Assembly (NCBI RefSeq): GCF_026652115.1
Contig: NZ_JAPPSQ010000002.1
Location: 186,001 to 250,000, forward strand
Reading direction: 5' to 3'
Origin: Algoriphagus sp. PAP.12
GTDB lineage: Bacteria; Bacteroidota; Bacteroidia; Cytophagales; Cyclobacteriaceae
Length of the DNA: 64,000 bases
Part shown: piece by piece, positions 8,680 to 17,378 of the stretch
How positions within the stretch are numbered: position 1 is the stretch's first letter
Layout of the letters: every line of letters begins with the position of its first letter
The notes under the pieces: model-generated
What the model was told of the DNA's origin: nothing
Seen by the model: only the letters and a program-made list of their open reading frames with translations
Databases searched by the model: none
Position numbers and translations under genes: made by a program

Positions 8680-10022
8680 TTAGAAACTGATTTTTTCAGA
8701 AAATTAAATGTTTGAGGCCGATAATCCCACAGCAATCCAATAAGGACAATGCAATATTCCATTGTCAAGAAAATTGGATGTTCAAAATTAGTTTGATTTC
8801 CATAGGCTTGGTAAGAAAATATTGCTGAAAAACTCCATAATAGGAAAGTTACTCGTCCGGTAATCACACTCAAACCCAATCCTGGGATCAAGTACCAAGG
8901 ATGAACAATCGGCTGGATCAATAAGTAAAGCAAATAAATCCCAATCCATAAATCAGTCAATTTGAACAAGGATTGTGGCTTAGATTTCCATGACATATAC
9001 CAAACTCCAATGACTAAGACTATTGCCAATAGTTTGGTCAAATAACCAATCGTATTGTAACCTTCGATCCAATATCCTACTTCTCTCAGTAGGTAGTAAA
9101 CCGAGGCATTGAATTCGAATTTTCCCTGATAAAGTTTCAAACTTTCAAAAAAATTTACCCACGCATCATCCCAAACCAATGGAACAAAAGCTACAATCAA
9201 TGCCAATAAAGTACCGATCCAGAAAAAGGGGCTTGCCTTGATTTTTCGAAAGAAAAACCAAGCAGGAAATAGAATCAAGGGCAATAATTTCATTCCGATT
9301 GCCATTCCCCAACTGATTCCTGAGATAAACTTTTTGTTTTTGGAATAGGCAATCAAAGAAAACAAAAGGAAAAAAAGCACTACCCCCTCAAAATGGAGAT
9401 TTCCAGTGATTTCAAGTATCACAAATGGATTGAGCCAGTATAAGACTAAATGACGAATGGGTACTTCAAATCGCCTCATTAGCTTCAATAGGGAAAAGAA
9501 AGTCAATACGTCAAAGAGGATCAAAATCGATCTCAAAGTGTAATATCCATTCCAAACAAAACCATTCATTGCTTTGGCTGAAACCCAAAAAATGAGCTGA
9601 TTGAGAGGTGGATAAACTGAGAAATAACCTGGAGAATTCATCACCTCAAAAAGCTGAGTTTGTAAAGCGGTGACGTCCCCCTTTTCCTCAACCCATTCTG
9701 ATGGTTTTAGCTTATAGGGGTCTTCACCCAATCTCACTAATTCTCCATCCCACAAAAATCTCACGTAATCCTCTGACAAATTGGGAACAGCCAACATCAA
9801 CAAAAGCCTCAAACCCAATCCTGCCAATAAGATTTTCTTCCAGGAATTATCCGATTTTGAATAGGAAAAATAGATGGCTAGCATCCCAGCAAAAGCCAGT
9901 GTAAAAGAGATAAAAAGAGATAAAAATTGCTCTCTAAATACCTGGTACCCTATCCAATAGATCCCAAGAATTAAAGCTATAATTCCAACTGGTTTACCAG
10001 CTTTTATCAACCAGGAATTCAA
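8676..10022 (-). CDS. GT-C fold, mannosyltransferase-like integral membrane glycosyltransferase
   Basis: The protein has 448 residues with about ten to eleven hydrophobic helices. After the second helix pair comes NLSEDYVRFLWDGELVRLGEDPYKL, the first-loop acidic motif of GT-C enzymes that take sugar from a polyprenyl-phosphate donor (GT87/PMT-like), followed by YPPLNQLIFW. Such enzymes act on the outer face of the cytoplasmic membrane. The best start is a TTG at 10022 that overlaps the stop of the preceding gene (TTGA); no ATG lies near the first helix. The DPM1-like gene two genes upstream in this operon could make the polyprenyl-phosphate sugar donor. Sugar and acceptor are unknown. Confidence 0.75.
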   Translation of the reverse strand: MNSWLIKAGKPVGIIALILGIYWIGYQVFREQFLSLFISFTLAFAGMLAIYFSYSKSDNSWKKILLAGLGLRLLLMLAVPNLSEDYVRFLWDGELVRLGEDPYKLKPSEWVEEKGDVTALQTQLFEVMNSPGYFSVYPPLNQLIFWVSAKAMNGFVWNGYYTLRSILILFDVLTFFSLLKLMRRFEVPIRHLVLYWLNPFVILEITGNLHFEGVVLFFLLFSLIAYSKNKKFISGISWGMAIGMKLLPLILFPAWFFFRKIKASPFFWIGTLLALIVAFVPLVWDDAWVNFFESLKLYQGKFEFNASVYYLLREVGYWIEGYNTIGYLTKLLAIVLVIGVWYMSWKSKPQSLFKLTDLWIGIYLLYLLIQPIVHPWYLIPGLGLSVITGRVTFLLWSFSAIFSYQAYGNQTNFEHPIFLTMEYCIVLIGLLWDYRPQTFNFLKKSVSK

Positions 10023-10903
10023 AGTCCTAGGTCCTTTCTTAGAGGTTCAAATACCTTTTCATTTTTGTTCCAATAATCTGACAATTCCAGTTTTCTTCGA
10101 ACAGCCTTTGTCACTTCCTGGTCTCCATTGGCCTTGGTTTGGATCTCCTCCCAGGATAAAATTTCATAGGGAAAAAAGCTCTTGTACTGGATTTTAAGAG
10201 TCCTTTTCAAGCTTGGATAATCGACTACCAATTCAGAGCTATTATTCCCAATATCTTCTTTTGAGATTTTCGCTCGGTAATCATTCATTTCCACATGTGC
10301 AAAGCGTTGATATACCAAACTCGGAATCAATCGTGCATCTCCTTCAGGAATCAATTCTGGATTGATTCGAATCAAATTAAAGAGCTCATCCTCAGCTTGT
10401 GCTTCAATGTTTAGTTCCTGATCACCTTCGGATTCGAAATAAGAAAAAGACTGAATCTGATACTTTGAGTTCTTCCAGTTCATCTGGGTAAAAGCTTGAC
10501 CACACCATTCGGTCACAGTAGAAACCAGTTTATAAGAATTGACCTCATCATTGACCGGTGTAAAAACAGATAACATCGTATGATAAGGATATATCCCAGT
10601 TACAAACTCACGGGTCATATTCAATTTTAGAACTTTTCTGGCATCGGCTCCTACTCCTGAAGGATCATCGAGTTTCACCTGCTTTCTTCTCGAAAAATCT
10701 TCTGTCACAAAGATCATTACAGCATTCCCTTCCCTTACTTCCCCATAGCGGCTTTGCTGTAGGTCAAAGACATTGATTTCTGCTTTTCCTTGAAACCAAT
10801 AAGAAGAAAATTGATCCAAATCCACTCCATCCCTGCTTTTTGGAGTACAAGAGGCTATCAAAAACATGAAACTTGAGATAATAAGGTAGGAAAGCCTTTT
10901 CAT
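10019..10903 (-). CDS. Conserved Bacteroidota lipoprotein of unknown function
   Basis: The 294-residue protein has a clear lipobox (FLIASCTPK, Cys19). The mature part begins with SSYWFQGKAEINVFDLQQSRYGE and contains IFVTEDFSRRKQVKLDD and WCGQAFTQMNW. I recognise this family as one that is often mislabelled 'septum formation inhibitor Maf' in Bacteroidota genomes; it has none of the Maf pyrophosphatase motifs. It is beta-rich with no visible catalytic centre. It lies between the two glycosyltransferase genes, 39 bases after one and overlapping the other by four bases, so it is probably a periplasmic partner of that glycan pathway. That role is inferred only from position. Confidence 0.65.
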   Translation of the reverse strand: MKRLSYLIISSFMFLIASCTPKSRDGVDLDQFSSYWFQGKAEINVFDLQQSRYGEVREGNAVMIFVTEDFSRRKQVKLDDPSGVGADARKVLKLNMTREFVTGIYPYHTMLSVFTPVNDEVNSYKLVSTVTEWCGQAFTQMNWKNSKYQIQSFSYFESEGDQELNIEAQAEDELFNLIRINPELIPEGDARLIPSLVYQRFAHVEMNDYRAKISKEDIGNNSSELVVDYPSLKRTLKIQYKSFFPYEILSWEEIQTKANGDQEVTKAVRRKLELSDYWNKNEKVFEPLRKDLGL

Positions 10904-10942
10904 AGGGAGATTGTTAGAAAATCGAGACTAAGGACGACAAAT

Positions 10943-11632
10943 TTACCAATACTTGAAAATCGTCAAAATGATCTTATATCCAGCACCAAAAACACCTTTG
11001 ACTGTTCCACTGACTTTGGACACACCGATGCGTTTTCTATAATTTACTGGGACTTCCAGGTATTTCATACCTGCTTGATGAGCTTTGATCTGCATTTCGA
11101 TTGTCCAGCCATAATTTTGATCTACCATATTCAGGCTCAACAGTTTTGGCCAATCAATCGCTCTAAAAGGACCTAAATCAGAAAACTTGGCACCTTGTAT
11201 GTATTTCATCATCGTGGTTGCCAACCAATTTCCAAAAACCTGAGGGACAGTCATGGACCCACTTTCTCTTTCTCCCAAAGCCCTGGAACCAATCACCATA
11301 TCGGCTTTTCCTTCCAGAATAGGCTGAACCAAATCAGTCAATTCCTCTGGATAATCACTGTAATCCCCATCCAAGAAGACAACAATATCTGGATGTACCT
11401 CTTGATTTTTGATCCAATCCATTGCTGTCAAACAGGCCTTCCCATACCCTTTTTGTCCTTCAAACACCACTACTGCTCCTGCCTTTTCGGCAACCGCAGC
11501 TGTTTGATCGGTGGAATTATTGTTAGCCACTACTACATGCCTAACAAATTTGGGAATATCATGAATGACTTTTGGAATGGATTTCTCCTCATTGAATGCA
11601 GGAATAATGACGTCAATGATGGCTTGGGACAT
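10943..11632 (-). CDS. DPM1-like family 2 glycosyltransferase (polyprenyl-phosphate sugar synthase type)
   Basis: The 229-residue protein is a single GT2 domain: IIPAFNEEKSIPKVI at the start, NNNSTDQTAAVAEKAG, then VVFLDGDYSDYPEEL with the DxD-type metal site near residue 90, and a C-terminal YRKRIGVSKVSGT that matches dolichol-phosphate mannose synthase-like enzymes. It lacks membrane helices, as in the soluble DPM1 type. Such enzymes move a sugar from a nucleotide donor to a polyprenyl phosphate on the cytoplasmic face. The gene begins just after the stop of the CslA-like synthase, and the GT-C enzyme further along can use such lipid-linked donors. Whether the sugar is mannose or glucose cannot be read from sequence. 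Confidence 0.78.
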   Translation of the reverse strand: MSQAIIDVIIPAFNEEKSIPKVIHDIPKFVRHVVVANNNSTDQTAAVAEKAGAVVVFEGQKGYGKACLTAMDWIKNQEVHPDIVVFLDGDYSDYPEELTDLVQPILEGKADMVIGSRALGERESGSMTVPQVFGNWLATTMMKYIQGAKFSDLGPFRAIDWPKLLSLNMVDQNYGWTIEMQIKAHQAGMKYLEVPVNYRKRIGVSKVSGTVKGVFGAGYKIILTIFKYW

Positions 11633-11633
11633 A

Positions 11634-13106
11634 TTATCGGCCTAATGCGTAGGAATTAAATGAAGTGATAAATACAAGGGTGTAGCCAAATGCGAGCATC
11701 AGGTGGAAGGGTAAGAATAGATAGTTATGATGCAAAATCGCCAACACAACCATCGCTATAAATACAAGGGCCAAGAGACCTTCAAACCAAGTGGTTACAG
11801 GCATTTTAAATGTGAGATACAAATTGTTTTTCAGTTTGCTTTTCCCTCCTTCCAGATTGAATTTGGGAGTTCTGATAAAAGGTGATTTTTTACCTGTTAG
11901 CCCTTCCCATACAGCCTGGGCATTGTGGAGCCCCAGCCCCATGGAAACCGATAAGAAAATTGGTAATAGTACTATGGCTTCAAGCAAACTTTTGGATTTC
12001 TTTTCCTCTCGATAAACATAAGAAAACAGGTAAACCAAGGCAATGATGGCAAATCCAATCAAGAATATCCCCGCTATTTTCAGGCTTTCCCTTGGCAAGA
12101 GACCTTGATCTCCCATCCACCAAACACCCAAACTAGACAAGCTTACCAAAAGTACCGCAATAAATATGGTGCTATTGAATAGATGTGCCATTGCATGAAA
12201 CTTCACTACGAAAGGGTGTTTTTCTCGAAGGACATTTCCGGCATGCTTGGCAGCGCATTCAGCTCCTCCTTTCGTCCATCGAAATTGCTGAGATTTGATC
12301 GCAGACATCACAGGTGGTAATTCGGCAGGAGATTCGATTTCAGGTCTATAAACGAATTCCCAGCCTTTTCTTTGCGCCCTATAGCTCAGGTCCAAGTCTT
12401 CAGTCAATGTGTCATCATGCCAGTTCCCTGCATCCAGAATACATTTTTTCCTCCAAACTCCTCCAGTCCCATTGAAATTGATGAATGCTCCCTGATGATT
12501 TCTTCCAGTTTGTTCGATCAAGAAATGAGCATCCAATGCAAATGCCTGAAGCCTCGTCAATAAGGAATATTTTTCATTCAAATGAGTCCATCTTGACTGG
12601 ACCATACCGATATTATCACTTGAAAAATAAGGCAAAGTATGAAGTAGAAACTCAGGCTCCGGAATAAAATCCGCATCAAAAATTGCTATAAAATCTCCCG
12701 ATGCTTTTTCTAAACCTTCACGCAAAGCCCCAGCTTTAAAACCCTGTCTATCAAACCTATGAATGTATTGAAAGTTGATATTTGGGAACTCTTTAATCTT
12801 TTCCTGAATGATCTGAACAGTTTCATCGGTACTGTCATCTAAAATCTGGATTTCCAGTTTATCAGTTGGATAATTCAATTTGGCTACAGACTCAATCAAC
12901 CTCTCCACAACAAACAATTCATTGAAAATAGGTAGCTGGACTGTTACCATTGGGAAGTCGTTCTTCAGGAGTTTTAATTCTGATTTATTCCTCCTTGCTT
13001 TCAAAAAATGTAGCAATAAATGTCCTTGGGCTAGACTATACACAAAAATGAAAGTCATCCCTAGAAGATAAATTCCCAATAAAAGGTATGCGATAAATTC
13101 AGGCAT
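11634..13106 (-). CDS. CslA/cellulose-synthase-like processive GT2 glycosyltransferase
   Basis: The 490-residue protein has one N-terminal helix, a cytosolic GT2 domain and about four C-terminal helices. The catalytic set is complete: ILDDSTDET, AIFDADFIPE, TLTEDLDLSYRA and QQFRW (the QxxRW motif of processive synthases). The wording around FKAGALREGL, FNGTGGVWR and the TED motif is strikingly like plant CslA/CslC proteins, which make beta-1,4-(gluco)mannan or glucan backbones, and like bacterial CESA_CaSu_A2-type proteins. It probably polymerises a beta-linked glycan and moves it across the membrane. No BcsB, BcsC or PilZ partner is nearby. The start overlaps the preceding 4Fe-4S gene by eight bases. 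Confidence 0.8.
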   Translation of the reverse strand: MPEFIAYLLLGIYLLGMTFIFVYSLAQGHLLLHFLKARRNKSELKLLKNDFPMVTVQLPIFNELFVVERLIESVAKLNYPTDKLEIQILDDSTDETVQIIQEKIKEFPNINFQYIHRFDRQGFKAGALREGLEKASGDFIAIFDADFIPEPEFLLHTLPYFSSDNIGMVQSRWTHLNEKYSLLTRLQAFALDAHFLIEQTGRNHQGAFINFNGTGGVWRKKCILDAGNWHDDTLTEDLDLSYRAQRKGWEFVYRPEIESPAELPPVMSAIKSQQFRWTKGGAECAAKHAGNVLREKHPFVVKFHAMAHLFNSTIFIAVLLVSLSSLGVWWMGDQGLLPRESLKIAGIFLIGFAIIALVYLFSYVYREEKKSKSLLEAIVLLPIFLSVSMGLGLHNAQAVWEGLTGKKSPFIRTPKFNLEGGKSKLKNNLYLTFKMPVTTWFEGLLALVFIAMVVLAILHHNYLFLPFHLMLAFGYTLVFITSFNSYALGR

Positions 13107-14643
13107 TAATTTTCACAGAGTCATTTCCGATAATAATCGGTAATTCATTGATTCGACCTTCCTCTGGGCCATTTTCTAATTTCAAAACTCCTCTTGGGCA
13201 AACAGCTGAACAAACGCCACATCCCACACAAGAAGATCTGACAATATTTTGTCCTCTTTGGGCATACCATCTTACATCAATCCCCATTTCACAATAAGTA
13301 GAGCAATTTCCGCATGAAATACACTGTCCTCCATTGGTGGTGATTCTAAAACGGGATTTAAAGCGCTGTACTATTCCCAAATAAGCGGCCAAAGGACAAC
13401 CAAATCGGCACCATACTCGATTTCCCATAAATGGATAAAATCCTGTTCCAACTACGCCCGCAAAGGCAGAACCGATAGCAAAACCATAAAAGGAATGTAA
13501 TTGGTTGGTGGCCTCGCCTAATAGCCAGAAGTCAGAGAAGTAATTGGCAATGGTTAGGATTGTCATGACAACAGCCAAAACCAAGACTCCATTAATCAGA
13601 TATCTTTCAATTTTCCAGGATTTGACACTTTTATCAGATAACTGGCGATAGGGATCACCTACTGTTTCTGCCAATCCCCCACAGCCACATACCCAAGAGC
13701 AGTACCATCTTTTCCCAAAGAAATAAGTAAAAACAGGTACTCCGATGATGATCAATAAAATACCCCAAATCAGCATAAACATCCCCACAGAACCACCAGA
13801 CAAAAAGCTATCCAACTGATAGGAATAGAAAAAGTCATAATCCAAAGGCCAGATATTCTTGAAATCAAAATAGGGCTGGTTCAAAAGAACCAAAATTTCT
13901 GGAATCAAAAAGGCGAAGGCGGTTTGGAAAAACATAACCGAAGCCGTTCGAAGCTGCTGATACTTGTTTCCACGGTATTTTCTAAACATTCGAATCCCCA
14001 TCACAATGATGGCCAGCGTATAGACAAAGCCATACAAAAACCACTGACTAGCAGGATTTCCGGAAAGTATCATGCTCAAGGGATCAACCATCGCAACCAA
14101 ATTCACCAGGTAAGCAGGAAACCAATAAAGAATGACATAGAACAAAATCAAATAAGAACCAGTCAACATACCTAACCAGCCTCGATTCTTCATTTTAGAA
14201 TGAAAAATCCCATTGTTTTTGATTCCTTCAGGTTCGTCCTTGTATTTGGGGAGGTTGTACAAAAGACCTCCCAAAACAGCCAAACCAATGGAAAGAAACA
14301 TCCATAGCCAAGGATTATCCTTGACAGGACTTGACAATGCAGCTTTCCCCAAAGAAAAACTATAGTCATCCCAAATCACTTCATCCCATTTCGCTTCTGC
14401 TTTCAAAGCATCATTGTAAGTGCCAAATTCCTGATTAAATTCACTTAAAAACTGGAAATTGGAAGAATAAGACTGATCATAGATTGGAGTCAAAATCTCC
14501 AACATTTTCTCCTCATGAATATCCTTGGTATTGGCTGACACCATTTCCTGGCTCAATTTATAAGTTCCCAGGAAAGGAATAGCAGTAAAAACACCCAAAC
14601 CGATCAAGAACAAAATCAGCCCAATTTTCTGAATCACTTTCAT
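13099..14643 (-). CDS. Membrane-bound 4Fe-4S electron-transfer protein (NapH/NosR/CcoG-like)
   Basis: The 514-residue protein has about seven membrane helices and a cytosolic ferredoxin end. It carries a WCSWVCGCGGL motif after the fourth or fifth helix and a WCRFGCPLAAYLG motif after the last, as in NapH/NosR-type quinol or flavin-linked proteins. Two clusters follow: CISCGNCSTYCEMG and CVGCGVCSAVCPRG. The N-terminal region (residues about 30-110) is a periplasmic domain between helices. Its ATG overlaps the stop of the FAD oxidoreductase gene by four bases, which points to a functional pair that passes electrons from NAD(P)H through FAD and Fe-S clusters to or across the membrane. The final acceptor is unknown. 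Confidence 0.8.
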   Translation of the reverse strand: MKVIQKIGLILFLIGLGVFTAIPFLGTYKLSQEMVSANTKDIHEEKMLEILTPIYDQSYSSNFQFLSEFNQEFGTYNDALKAEAKWDEVIWDDYSFSLGKAALSSPVKDNPWLWMFLSIGLAVLGGLLYNLPKYKDEPEGIKNNGIFHSKMKNRGWLGMLTGSYLILFYVILYWFPAYLVNLVAMVDPLSMILSGNPASQWFLYGFVYTLAIIVMGIRMFRKYRGNKYQQLRTASVMFFQTAFAFLIPEILVLLNQPYFDFKNIWPLDYDFFYSYQLDSFLSGGSVGMFMLIWGILLIIIGVPVFTYFFGKRWYCSWVCGCGGLAETVGDPYRQLSDKSVKSWKIERYLINGVLVLAVVMTILTIANYFSDFWLLGEATNQLHSFYGFAIGSAFAGVVGTGFYPFMGNRVWCRFGCPLAAYLGIVQRFKSRFRITTNGGQCISCGNCSTYCEMGIDVRWYAQRGQNIVRSSCVGCGVCSAVCPRGVLKLENGPEEGRINELPIIIGNDSVKINA

Positions 14644-15992
14644 ACGCTGGCTCCAAATAGTTTTTGAATAAACGACCTCTTTTCAGGCTTAAAACCTCCT
14701 CCATACTCCTTCAAAAATGCTTTTTGAATTTCAATATAAAACGGCGCAAAAAACTCAGGATCAAAATTGGCCTTCTCCAATTTGGAGATTACTTTTTGAC
14801 CTGTCCATTTCTCTTTGATAGCCTTATCAAAAAATTCATGTCTGAGTCGGAAACCAAAATTATTTACTCCTACAATGTTGCCATTAGAATCCATCAACAT
14901 TCTGAATGCAACTTTATTTGACCTATGTTCCCAGTAAAAACTTTGGAACTCATCCCCATCCCAATCAGCTGGAACGGTTCCATATGTTTGGTATTCCACA
15001 TCCAAAAACTTAGCAGAATTAAACCAGACACCAGGTTGATAGTCTGTGGCTTGACCAGTCAAAGTTAAAGCCAAAGTTTCGCCATGCATTCTGCCTGTAT
15101 ACCAGACTTGCTCAATGTTTTTTCGGTCAGCTGCAGGCTTCTCCTTAAACTCAGCACAATCTCCGATTGAGTATACATCTGGGATATTGGTTTCAAATTT
15201 AGAGTTCACCACCACCCCACGATTCACTTCTAATTTCGAATTTCTCAGGAAGTCAACATTTGGTGTCACGCCAGCAGTTAAGCCTACAAACTCACAAGGA
15301 ATTTCTTCTCCATGATTGGTTTTGATAGCCTTTACCTTACCGTTTCCATCATCATTTATTTCGACCAACTCGGTTTCCAATCTTAAATCGATATGATGTT
15401 CTCGGACATGCTTGCTGATCAATTCAGATTCTTCCTTAGGCAACACATTCCTCCAAAAGCCCTTTTCTCTAACCAAAAAAGTGACAGGAATCTTCTTATA
15501 AGCCAACATCTCAGCCATTTCAATTCCAATCAAACCTCCTCCAACTATCACTGCTCTTCTTACATCTTTGGTATTCTCTTCCATGAGCTCCAAATCCTGT
15601 TTGGAATATAAACCTTGGACGCCTTTCAATTCTTGACCTGGCCAACCAAACTTATTAGGTTTGGAACCAGTAGCAATCACCAATTGATCGTAGGTTAAGG
15701 TTTCACCAGATTGGAACTTGGCACTTTTCTGAGCAAAGTCAACAGACTCAATCCACTCTTCTATTAACTCAATTCGGTTTTTTCCCCAGAAAAAGTTCTC
15801 ATACGGTTGTGTATGCTCAAATTTCATGTGTCCCATAAACACATACATCAAGGCTGTTCGGGAGAAAAAATACTTGCTCTCACCGGAAACCAAAGTGATC
15901 TTCACCGAAGAATCCCGTTTCCGAATGTGTCTGGCAAGTGTCACTCCTGCTATGCCATTACCGATGATAAGAATGTGTCTATTTGGGTCCAT
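14640..15992 (-). CDS. FAD-dependent NAD(P)H oxidoreductase (pyridine nucleotide-disulfide type)
   Basis: The 450-residue protein has two Rossmann sites: GNGIAG at residues 11-16 for FAD and GGGLIGIEMAEML near residue 150 for NAD(P)H. VYSIGDCAEF is the second FAD-binding motif. The phrase YFFSRTALMYVFMGHMKFE takes the place of the CxxxxC redox pair of disulfide reductases, so this is not a classical disulfide reductase; it is closer to nitrite- or ferredoxin-reductase flavoproteins. A C-terminal extension of about 130 residues follows. It lies 26 bases after the DUF547 gene and overlaps the 4Fe-4S gene, its likely electron acceptor. The physiological substrate is not evident. Confidence 0.82.
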   Translation of the reverse strand: MDPNRHILIIGNGIAGVTLARHIRKRDSSVKITLVSGESKYFFSRTALMYVFMGHMKFEHTQPYENFFWGKNRIELIEEWIESVDFAQKSAKFQSGETLTYDQLVIATGSKPNKFGWPGQELKGVQGLYSKQDLELMEENTKDVRRAVIVGGGLIGIEMAEMLAYKKIPVTFLVREKGFWRNVLPKEESELISKHVREHHIDLRLETELVEINDDGNGKVKAIKTNHGEEIPCEFVGLTAGVTPNVDFLRNSKLEVNRGVVVNSKFETNIPDVYSIGDCAEFKEKPAADRKNIEQVWYTGRMHGETLALTLTGQATDYQPGVWFNSAKFLDVEYQTYGTVPADWDGDEFQSFYWEHRSNKVAFRMLMDSNGNIVGVNNFGFRLRHEFFDKAIKEKWTGQKVISKLEKANFDPEFFAPFYIEIQKAFLKEYGGGFKPEKRSFIQKLFGASV

Positions 15993-16018
15993 AAATCAAA
16001 AGAATCTTCAAATTAAGA

Positions 16019-16804
16019 CTATTCGTTTAGACTCCAATTGTAATCCAGATAACTAACCTTGGCGTTTTTTGAAATTTGAATCTTGCTGTAACGATTCAAG
16101 AAATCGATGATTGAACCATCTTTTGTGAAATCCCCTGAAAACCAAGAAAAAATAGATGAAATTTCAACTTTATCTTTTTGAATTTTATTTCGGAGAGTAT
16201 CATTAATGAATTTTACGGAAACCGATTCTAGTTGGGATTCCAATTGATCTGATGTAAATGCAAAAGGCTGTAAAGGAGGGCAAGAAATCGATGCACAATT
16301 GATCGCAAAATGGATTCTAGGCTCGTTAAATTCCTTTCTCAATATCCCATGCTCTATTTCATCCAAGCTAGTTTCGACACCTCCAATTTGAAAAAACTTA
16401 TAGTGCCAGACATCATTAACCAGTGGAATTTTCAGTTTTGGTCCAAGATCCCGAATACTTTCCACAGGATAATGATCTACAATCAATTTGACGGTAAAAG
16501 CATTGTAGGCATTGATCCAATAAGCCAACTGCTCTTCTTTCGACCAAGTTTTCCGATCAGGAGCATGAGTTGACAAAAGATCAAGATAGGTTTCCAATTG
16601 ACTTTTGTCCTTGACAAAGCCTTTGTAATCCACCATTCCATTAGATTTGACATGTTTTTCGAGCAATTGATTCCAAAGTTCATGACTTGGTGGAGTACTT
16701 CCTTCTTTACCCAAAGATGAATTGCCACATGCAAATAACACGAGTGAAAAAGCAAGGAGAATAAATGACTTAAGTGGAGAAAAAGATGCTTTTGAAAAAT
16801 TCAT
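16019..16804 (-). CDS. DUF547 lipoprotein
   Basis: The 261-residue protein has a signal peptide ending SLVLFACGN (lipobox, Cys26). The DUF547 domain has its typical core: QLAYWINAYNAFTVKLIVDHYP, then VNDVWHYKFFQIGGVETSLDEIEHGILR, and HFAINCASISCPPL with two conserved cysteines. DUF547 is found on envelope proteins in bacteria and in plants; a papain-like or transglutaminase-like fold has been suggested for it, with Cys and His in the conserved parts. No biochemical function is established. It sits between the rhodanese and the FAD oxidoreductase genes in one operon, so a sulfur or thiol redox role is a fair guess. Confidence 0.85.
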   Translation of the reverse strand: MNFSKASFSPLKSFILLAFSLVLFACGNSSLGKEGSTPPSHELWNQLLEKHVKSNGMVDYKGFVKDKSQLETYLDLLSTHAPDRKTWSKEEQLAYWINAYNAFTVKLIVDHYPVESIRDLGPKLKIPLVNDVWHYKFFQIGGVETSLDEIEHGILRKEFNEPRIHFAINCASISCPPLQPFAFTSDQLESQLESVSVKFINDTLRNKIQKDKVEISSIFSWFSGDFTKDGSIIDFLNRYSKIQISKNAKVSYLDYNWSLNE

Positions 16805-16826
16805 TCTATGAAATTATAGCTTTTAA

Positions 16827-17342
16827 TCAATAAACTTTTTCTCCTTTTTTCAACCAAATACCCCAAGATTGAGAATAGGTATGCACTTGGTTGGTCATGG
16901 AACTTTCATTGAATACTGGATGATTTTCATTGACCCAATGGATGATTCCGCCATAGAGATTGTAGACTTGAAAACCTTCCTTTTGAAGTTTTTGCCCTAT
17001 TTCTTGAGACCGAGCTCCAACTGTACAATAGACTAAAACTGGTTTGTTTTTATCCAACTCTTCAACATCAAACTCAGGGAATGAATTGAATCCAGCCCAA
17101 TGTGCTCCTTCAATATGACTCACCTCATATTCCTCCTTTTCTCTGGTATCTAAGATTTGAAAATTATCTAAGCTTTTCAATTCACCTGGTTTCAAAACAG
17201 GAAACTCTTCGTCATAAAGGACTGACAACAAGGATTTGTAAGCTACAGACTGACCGTAAACCTCATTGGAAAGAAAGAATACGAAGAATAGACCTAGCAA
17301 GGGGAATCGCAAGGCAGAAATGATTCTTTTGGGTGATATCAT
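16827..17342 (-). CDS. Secreted rhodanese-like protein
   Basis: The 171-residue protein has a signal peptide (residues about 1-30, ending near SNEVYGQS) and one rhodanese domain. FQILDTREKEEYEVSHIEGAHW is the N-terminal hallmark, and VYCTVGARSQEIGQKL carries the active-site cysteine in a six-residue loop (CTVGAR), followed by the GFQVYNLYGGIIHWVNENHPV end. Rhodaneses carry persulfide sulfur or act as regulated binding domains. Export places this one in the periplasm. It follows the Crp/Fnr gene by 36 bases and precedes DUF547 by 22, within the glycan/redox operon. Confidence 0.85.
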   Translation of the reverse strand: MISPKRIISALRFPLLGLFFVFFLSNEVYGQSVAYKSLLSVLYDEEFPVLKPGELKSLDNFQILDTREKEEYEVSHIEGAHWAGFNSFPEFDVEELDKNKPVLVYCTVGARSQEIGQKLQKEGFQVYNLYGGIIHWVNENHPVFNESSMTNQVHTYSQSWGIWLKKGEKVY

Positions 17343-17378
17343 GATGGTAGAACTTGAAAACCTACCTTAGGGTTCTGA

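Noticed and set aside
10019..10903. Possible Maf pyrophosphatase (septum formation inhibitor)
   Set aside because: The protein is a lipoprotein and has none of the Maf sequence motifs; the label is probably a transferred annotation error.
11195..11659. A 154-codon open frame on the plus strand across the two GT2 genes
   Set aside because: It is opposite two well-conserved glycosyltransferase genes and has no signal peptide or motif.
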